Source: Phyto melanocephala
Lineage: Eukaryota > Arthropoda > Insecta > Diptera > Rhinophoridae
Length of the DNA stretch: 64,000 nt
NCBI GenBank assembly: GCA_941918925.1
Contig: OW799234.1
Coordinates: 119,734,284 to 119,798,283 of the forward strand
Reading direction: 5' to 3'
Position 1 is the stretch's first letter. The number at the start of each line of letters is the position of its first letter. Under the pieces are notes generated by a model. The model ran no database searches. It saw only the letters and a program-made list of their open reading frames with translations, and had not been told where the DNA came from. Positions 59,545-64,000 of this stretch are shown here, in pieces. The position numbers were made by a program, and so were the translations under genes.

Positions 59545-60110
59545 TTCACATAACCTTATTCGATCGGACAAATTTTCGAGTGTAAGCGGTGTATCTCGGC
59601 AATGTTCAATTGTCCTAGTTTGTCTGCATAACACTTGTTTTTAATGGCGCGCAACAGAAAATAGTCTAACAGTGTAAAATTGCAGCTTCTTGGTGGCCAA
59701 TTGACATCACCATTTCGGCTTATTAAACGGTCATCAAACGTTGTACGCTATTAATCGATAGTTGCATGAGATGTGTGGCAAGTTGCACCATTCTGTTGTA
59801 ACCAAACATCGCTCACTTCAAGACCGTAATAGTTGCGCCGTCCTCATTTCCAAAGAAATATGGGCCAATGATTACCTCGCTTCACAAGCAGCACCAAAGT
59901 CACTTGTAATGGGTTTATTGGCTTCTTTAAGACCACGTTTGGGTTTTATGAGCCCCAAATTTTGCATTTTTTCTTATTAACGTACCCGCTAAGATGAAAA
60001 TGAGCTCCATCCGAAAGATGATATTTTCGTAAAATGTTCAACTAATTGCCTTTGTTTTGGAAATAAATTTCCAATAAATCTTAACGTTGCTCAAGCGTAG
60101 AACGATTTTT
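59545..60110 (-). pseudogene. Mariner-like transposase relic 2
   Basis: The minus strand reads WLQQNGATCHTSHATI, then TTFDDRLISRNGDVNWPPRS and CNFTLLDYFLLRAIKNK. The upstream part has EKMQNLGLIKPKRG and FIGNLFPKQRQ-like pieces. The catalytic Asp of QQDGA is Asn and that of CDLTPLD is Asn (CNFTLLD), and there are stops, so it is inactive. It lies next to relic 1 in the same orientation. Confidence 0.7.
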
Positions 60111-60189
60111 TTTAATTTATTGATTAATTAACAAAAATAATATTAGTTAATTTAGTTTAACAATTTGTTAGCCTCTGCGTCTTATGACA

Positions 60190-60620
60190 TTATTAAGGCG
60201 AATTGGCGTAATAATAAATAATCGATTCATTTCGTTCAGCACAAGGCATATCCATAAGGTATATGCAACGGTGAATTAATACAACAAAGCAACTTTTCAG
60301 GGGATGTTTTATGTCAAGGCCAATTCGTATATCAGGGATGGAAAAGTTGTTTTTACATATTAAATATAATAAAATTTCATTAAAAAGAGGATTTAAATGT
60401 TTGAAACACATTGTTAATGACGCAAAAGCAAAAAATATACATAAATTAAGCACATTTATTGTCAAAAAAGTACACTCAAGTTAATTGTTTAATACCGAAA
60501 CCAAAATCACATTTCCTATCCCTGCATTAATAAATGAAATCAAAGCGAATTCAACCAATTTTGACAAAATGTTTCACAATCAGCTGGACTGATAATTTCA
60601 CCTGTATGAATTCGCCTTGG
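60190..60620. repeat. Possible foldback or MITE remnant
   Basis: AAGGCGAATTGGC near 60196 and GAATTCGCCTTGG near 60608 are inverted over about 10-11 bp. No target duplication is visible and the support is weak. Confidence 0.25.
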
Positions 60621-62136
60621 TTCAGCAGAGATAATATACTAAATTTTGTGACAGAATACAATCACATACATAAGTATTGCCAAATTCAAAATAACCGCTG
60701 GTTCAAATTTAAACCGATAGATGGCCCATTCTTTATGTTTATATCTGCCTCTTTGTTCAGTTGTAAATATCTCTATTATTTATTTTTTAAGTGTTATTCA
60801 TTTTATCTAAAAAAAAAAAAATTCGAAAAAAATCTATAAACAAAAAAGTTATTAAATTTCTGAGCCCCATGGTGACTTTTGGCCATCCTGTACAATTAAA
60901 ATAAAAGAGTATTTGAAATAAAACAATTATCTTTTTTGTATTGACAGATAGACAGACCGCAATGAAAATATTTAGGAGAGTTAGGGAATTACAAATTTAA
61001 TTACGTGCCTATTTGAAATGAGATATAAAGATATACTATTCCTAAATCTGTGGCAATAAGGGAAAACTGATGGTGTTAATATGCCTGTCTGTTTTGCAAA
61101 AAAAGCGCTTTAAAAATGTTTGAGTTGATCTTTAAAAATTGATTCCCTTTAAAATAAAGACTATTATATGAATTCTGCGCTATACAAATAAAAGAGCATA
61201 TTCACTTTCGTATATTTAACTAAATTATAGGTTAAAATAAGTTATTATTCCAAATGATATTATTGTTTAAAAAAATATAGGCAAAAAGTATAGTTGTTCG
61301 AAATAGTTGAAAATTTGCTTCAGAGTAGTTTAGAATTCCGGGAGTGCATCGATGTGATTATATCCATTTTAGCCTTCGTCGACTTATGAAATTATTCCTT
61401 TTTGCCGCAGAAATAAATAAAAGAATCATTTTATTTACAACAAAGCTCAACCTATCGATCCTAAAATCATTCATTATTTAAGCTGAATTATTGTGAACTA
61501 ACACATGAATTATTTATATAAGTACATATGTATGTGTATTTCCATCTAAAAAAACATATTTGTTTAGATTTATAAATACAACGAAATATAAAATATTTAA
61601 CCTTTTAACACAATTTGAATTCGATCAAAGTGATCTACACAGAAAAACATTAAACTTTAACATCGTATTTAATAAGAATTGTTTTCTTATTTTATTTTTG
61701 GAATCTCTAATAGTGGCAATGAATTTTAATATTTTTGCAGGTAGACCCACAAAACAGCGTCACCTATAAATAAAAAAGTACTATGAAAATGTTTCAATTT
61801 TTTTTACAACGGAAGTTGAAATATCTATTAAAATCATTCTCTTCTTTATATTTGTAAAAAATCAAAATAAAAAAAAATACACTTTTTGAACATATAAGTA
61901 AATAAATTAAAGACTTTATGAATGAAAAAAAAACGATAGAGTGAGAGAGAGAGTGCGCATAAAAAATCACTGATCTCAACGCCAACAGACCCATAAAAAT
62001 GATTGCCTTTTTTGTTGGTGTTTCATTTATTTAGTTTTTTATTTCAAATCTGCCCACATGAGCCATATAAGCTGAACATATTTTTAACATAAATTGTTGT
62101 AAAAGCACGAATGTTTACAATGAAAAAGTAATAAAA
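60621..62136. other. Intergenic, no gene recognised
   Basis: AT-rich. The open frame 61560-61769 lacks similarity. A short GAGAGAGAGAG run is near 61940-61955. Confidence 0.5.
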
Positions 62137-62280
62137 ACAAGTAAGAGCACTATATTCGGCTGTGCCGAATCTTTTATACCCACCACCAATTTTGTGTACA
62201 TTTAAAGCACAATACTTATTATTTTGTTAATCGCTATAGAATAATCTCTTTATAATAAGATATGTATCACTTTCTTTGTA

Positions 62281-62901
62281 GAGGGTGGTTAAATTTTAAG
62301 GGCCCATGTTGAAGGTGAACTACACCTAGTCTTTAAATTTGTTTTCTGCATTTCATTTGACATTTCTGAATCTCAGACTAACTCAATTTGAACCGTGGAA
62401 AGATACGCAATCGAGCAACGCTTTAAAGTTATTCAGGTTTTTTATAAAAATGGGCGTTCAAATCAAAATGCATTTTGTGTACTTCGTAATTCTTTTGATC
62501 AACATAATCGTTCAAATTCGTCCACAATCGGGAGAATTGTAAAAAATATTTAAATTTCTGCAAAACAGGTCTGTATAAAATGTTAGAAAATCTGTGAATG
62601 CCTTCTTAGTTCGTTGAATGGGAACTATTGCTGTTTTTTGCGATAGTGTGGCAAAAGAGCAGTCAACCTCGACTCATCATCATGCCCAACACTTGAGCAT
62701 CAACATTGTCATTGAAAATTTGGACCATCAGGTAGAGGAGTGGCGCCAAGGATGGGGGGGGGGGGGGCCATTTGGCCGATATTTTGTTAAATACATAATT
62801 GAACCATACAAATATTATCATTATAAAAAGAAATAATAATATCCTAAATAATTTGTGTTTTATTTAAATACAACATCGGTCCTTAAAATTTAACCACCCT
62901 T
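62281..62901 (+). pseudogene. Deleted mariner-like element with intact ends
   Basis: 621 bp, TA on both sides (62279-62280 and 62902-62903), terminal repeats GAGGGTGGTTAAATTTTAAG / CTTAAAATTTAACCACCCTT. It encodes ERWKDTQSSNALKLF-like and GVQIKMHFVYF segments (N-terminal DNA-binding part, shifted), CDSVAKEQSTST and ENLDHQVEEWRQGWGG followed by a stop. The whole catalytic region is missing, so it can move only with help from a relative. Confidence 0.8.
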
Positions 62902-63086
62902 TATAACTTCGATATGCTACTAAAATGCTTTTGTAAATGTAGTCTTTCAATGAAAGTGTGTTAAAGTAGCTGTGTCAATAAAGTTTCTACTAATAAATAC
63001 AACTTAAATATTTCAATATAGCCCTTTATTTTCCCAAAAACTTTGTCAATAGAGAAATTACATGAATTTAAGGTAAGCCGTTGTAT

Positions 63087-63999
63087 GGGAGGTAGGCGTT
63101 AAAGTGGTCATGTCACCTAAGCTTGTTGGCACAACAATAACATTGATTAGAAGGATATACGTAGCAAATTTGATCATCATACCTCTAATTTTGGCGGTTT
63201 TATGAGCTTTTAAATTTCATTAACGGTAGATTACGTGAAAAGTGGGCGTTATAGTAGACATGTCAAAGTTGTTTTTGCGAATGAGTACAACTTAGGTGTT
63301 TCAATATAGCCCTTTATTATTCCAAAATCATTATTAATAGAGAAATTAGAGGAATTTTGAGTAAAACGTTATATGGGAGGTGGGCGTTAAAGTGGGCGTG
63401 GCAACTTAATTTTCTAGCACAGTAATGACATTGCCTAGGGGGATATACGTAGCAAATTTTACCATCATACCTCTTATTTTGGCGGTTTTATGAGCTTTTA
63501 AATTACATTAACGGTATATAACGTGAAAAGTGGGCGTTATAGTAGGCGTGTCAAAGTTATTTTTGCGAATGAGTACAACTTAGGTGTTTCAATATAGCCC
63601 TTTATAATTCCAAAATCTTTATTAATATAGGAATTATATGAATTTTAAGTAAAACGTTATATGGGAGGTGGGCGTAAAAGTGGGCGTGGCGCCTTAATTT
63701 TCTGGCGCAGTAATGACATTGCCTAAAAGGATATACGTAGCGAATTTGATCATCATGCCTCTAATTTTGGCGGTTTTATGAGCTTTTAAATTTCATTAAC
63801 GGTATATAACGTGAAAAGTGGGCGTTATAGTGGGCGTGTCAAAGTTGTATTTTCGAATGAGTACAACTGAGATGTTTCAATATAGCCCTTTATTATTCCA
63901 AAATCTACATAAATTGAGAAATTATATGAATTTTGGGTAAAACGTTATATGGGAGGTGGGCGTAAAAGTGGGCGTGGCACATTGATTTTCCGTTAAAAA
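63087..63999 (+). repeat. 288-bp tandem repeat array in INE-1-like copy 3
   Basis: GGGAGGTRGGCG recurs at 63087, 63375, 63663 and 63951, exactly 288 bp apart each time, with similar sequence between. The same 288-bp period occurs in copy 1 (36457, 36745) and copy 2 (44804, 45092, 45380). Confidence 0.92.
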
Positions 64000-64000
64000 A

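Larger units (their letters stand above)
62137..64000 (-). mobile_element. Long INE-1-like composite element, copy 3 (cut by window end)
   Basis: Hairpin end ACAAGTAAGAGCACTATATTCGGCTGTGCCGAATC at left, TTTTATACCCACCACC, then the intact mariner-like deletion derivative (62281-62901), then 288-bp tandem units (GGGAGGTRGGCG at 63087, 63375, 63663, 63951) with GTGGGCGTGGCAC and TTGGCGGTTTTATGAGC. It has the same internal order as copies 1 and 2. The other end lies beyond 64000. Confidence 0.85.

Overview
The window is AT-rich nuclear DNA from a higher fly (Diptera, Schizophora; probably a calyptrate such as a blow fly or house fly relative, although the species cannot be read from the sequence). 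Three things support this. The genes have short introns with GT/AG borders and encode proteins closely matching Drosophila Ubr3 and ND-75. ZAD zinc-finger genes, an insect-expanded family, are present. The repeats carry the hallmarks of INE-1/DINE-1 Helitron-like elements, such as CCCATAAAGTATATA, GTCCGTCCG and CCACGCCCAC.

The left half (about 3-31 kb) is the gene island. It holds the 3' two-thirds of Ubr3 (+, 3064-7821, six exons), a two-exon gene with a divergent HSF-type DNA-binding domain (+, 12247-15113), the complete coding region of ND-75/NDUFS1 of respiratory complex I (-, 16404-20527, eight exons), a 14-finger C2H2 gene (+, 22627-24857) and a ZAD plus seven-finger gene (+, 25832-30850) with a 3.5 kb second intron. 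Exon phases join without frameshift in all five. They are ordinary separate eukaryotic genes; the two neighbouring zinc-finger genes look related through shared exon structure.

The right half (31-64 kb) is gene-poor and built mostly from layered mobile DNA: INE-1-like elements of two subfamilies, an internally deleted mariner-like element carried inside the longer subfamily, transposase and LINE reverse-transcriptase relics, tRNA-derived SINEs and several MITEs. The only substantial open reading frame there is 40029-40853, with a coiled coil and an FP-type C-terminal domain.

The most unusual structures are these: a 1.37 kb block at 27708-29079 with the arrangement X-Y-X'-Y' (two interleaved long inverted repeats, rich in ACTTGC hexamers); a composite INE-1-like element that captured a mariner derivative and an internal 288-bp tandem repeat; a three-level nested insertion with a paralogous empty site; and an HSF-domain protein whose recognition helix lacks the usual DNA-contacting arginine. 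No RNA gene, CRISPR array or complete autonomous transposon was found.
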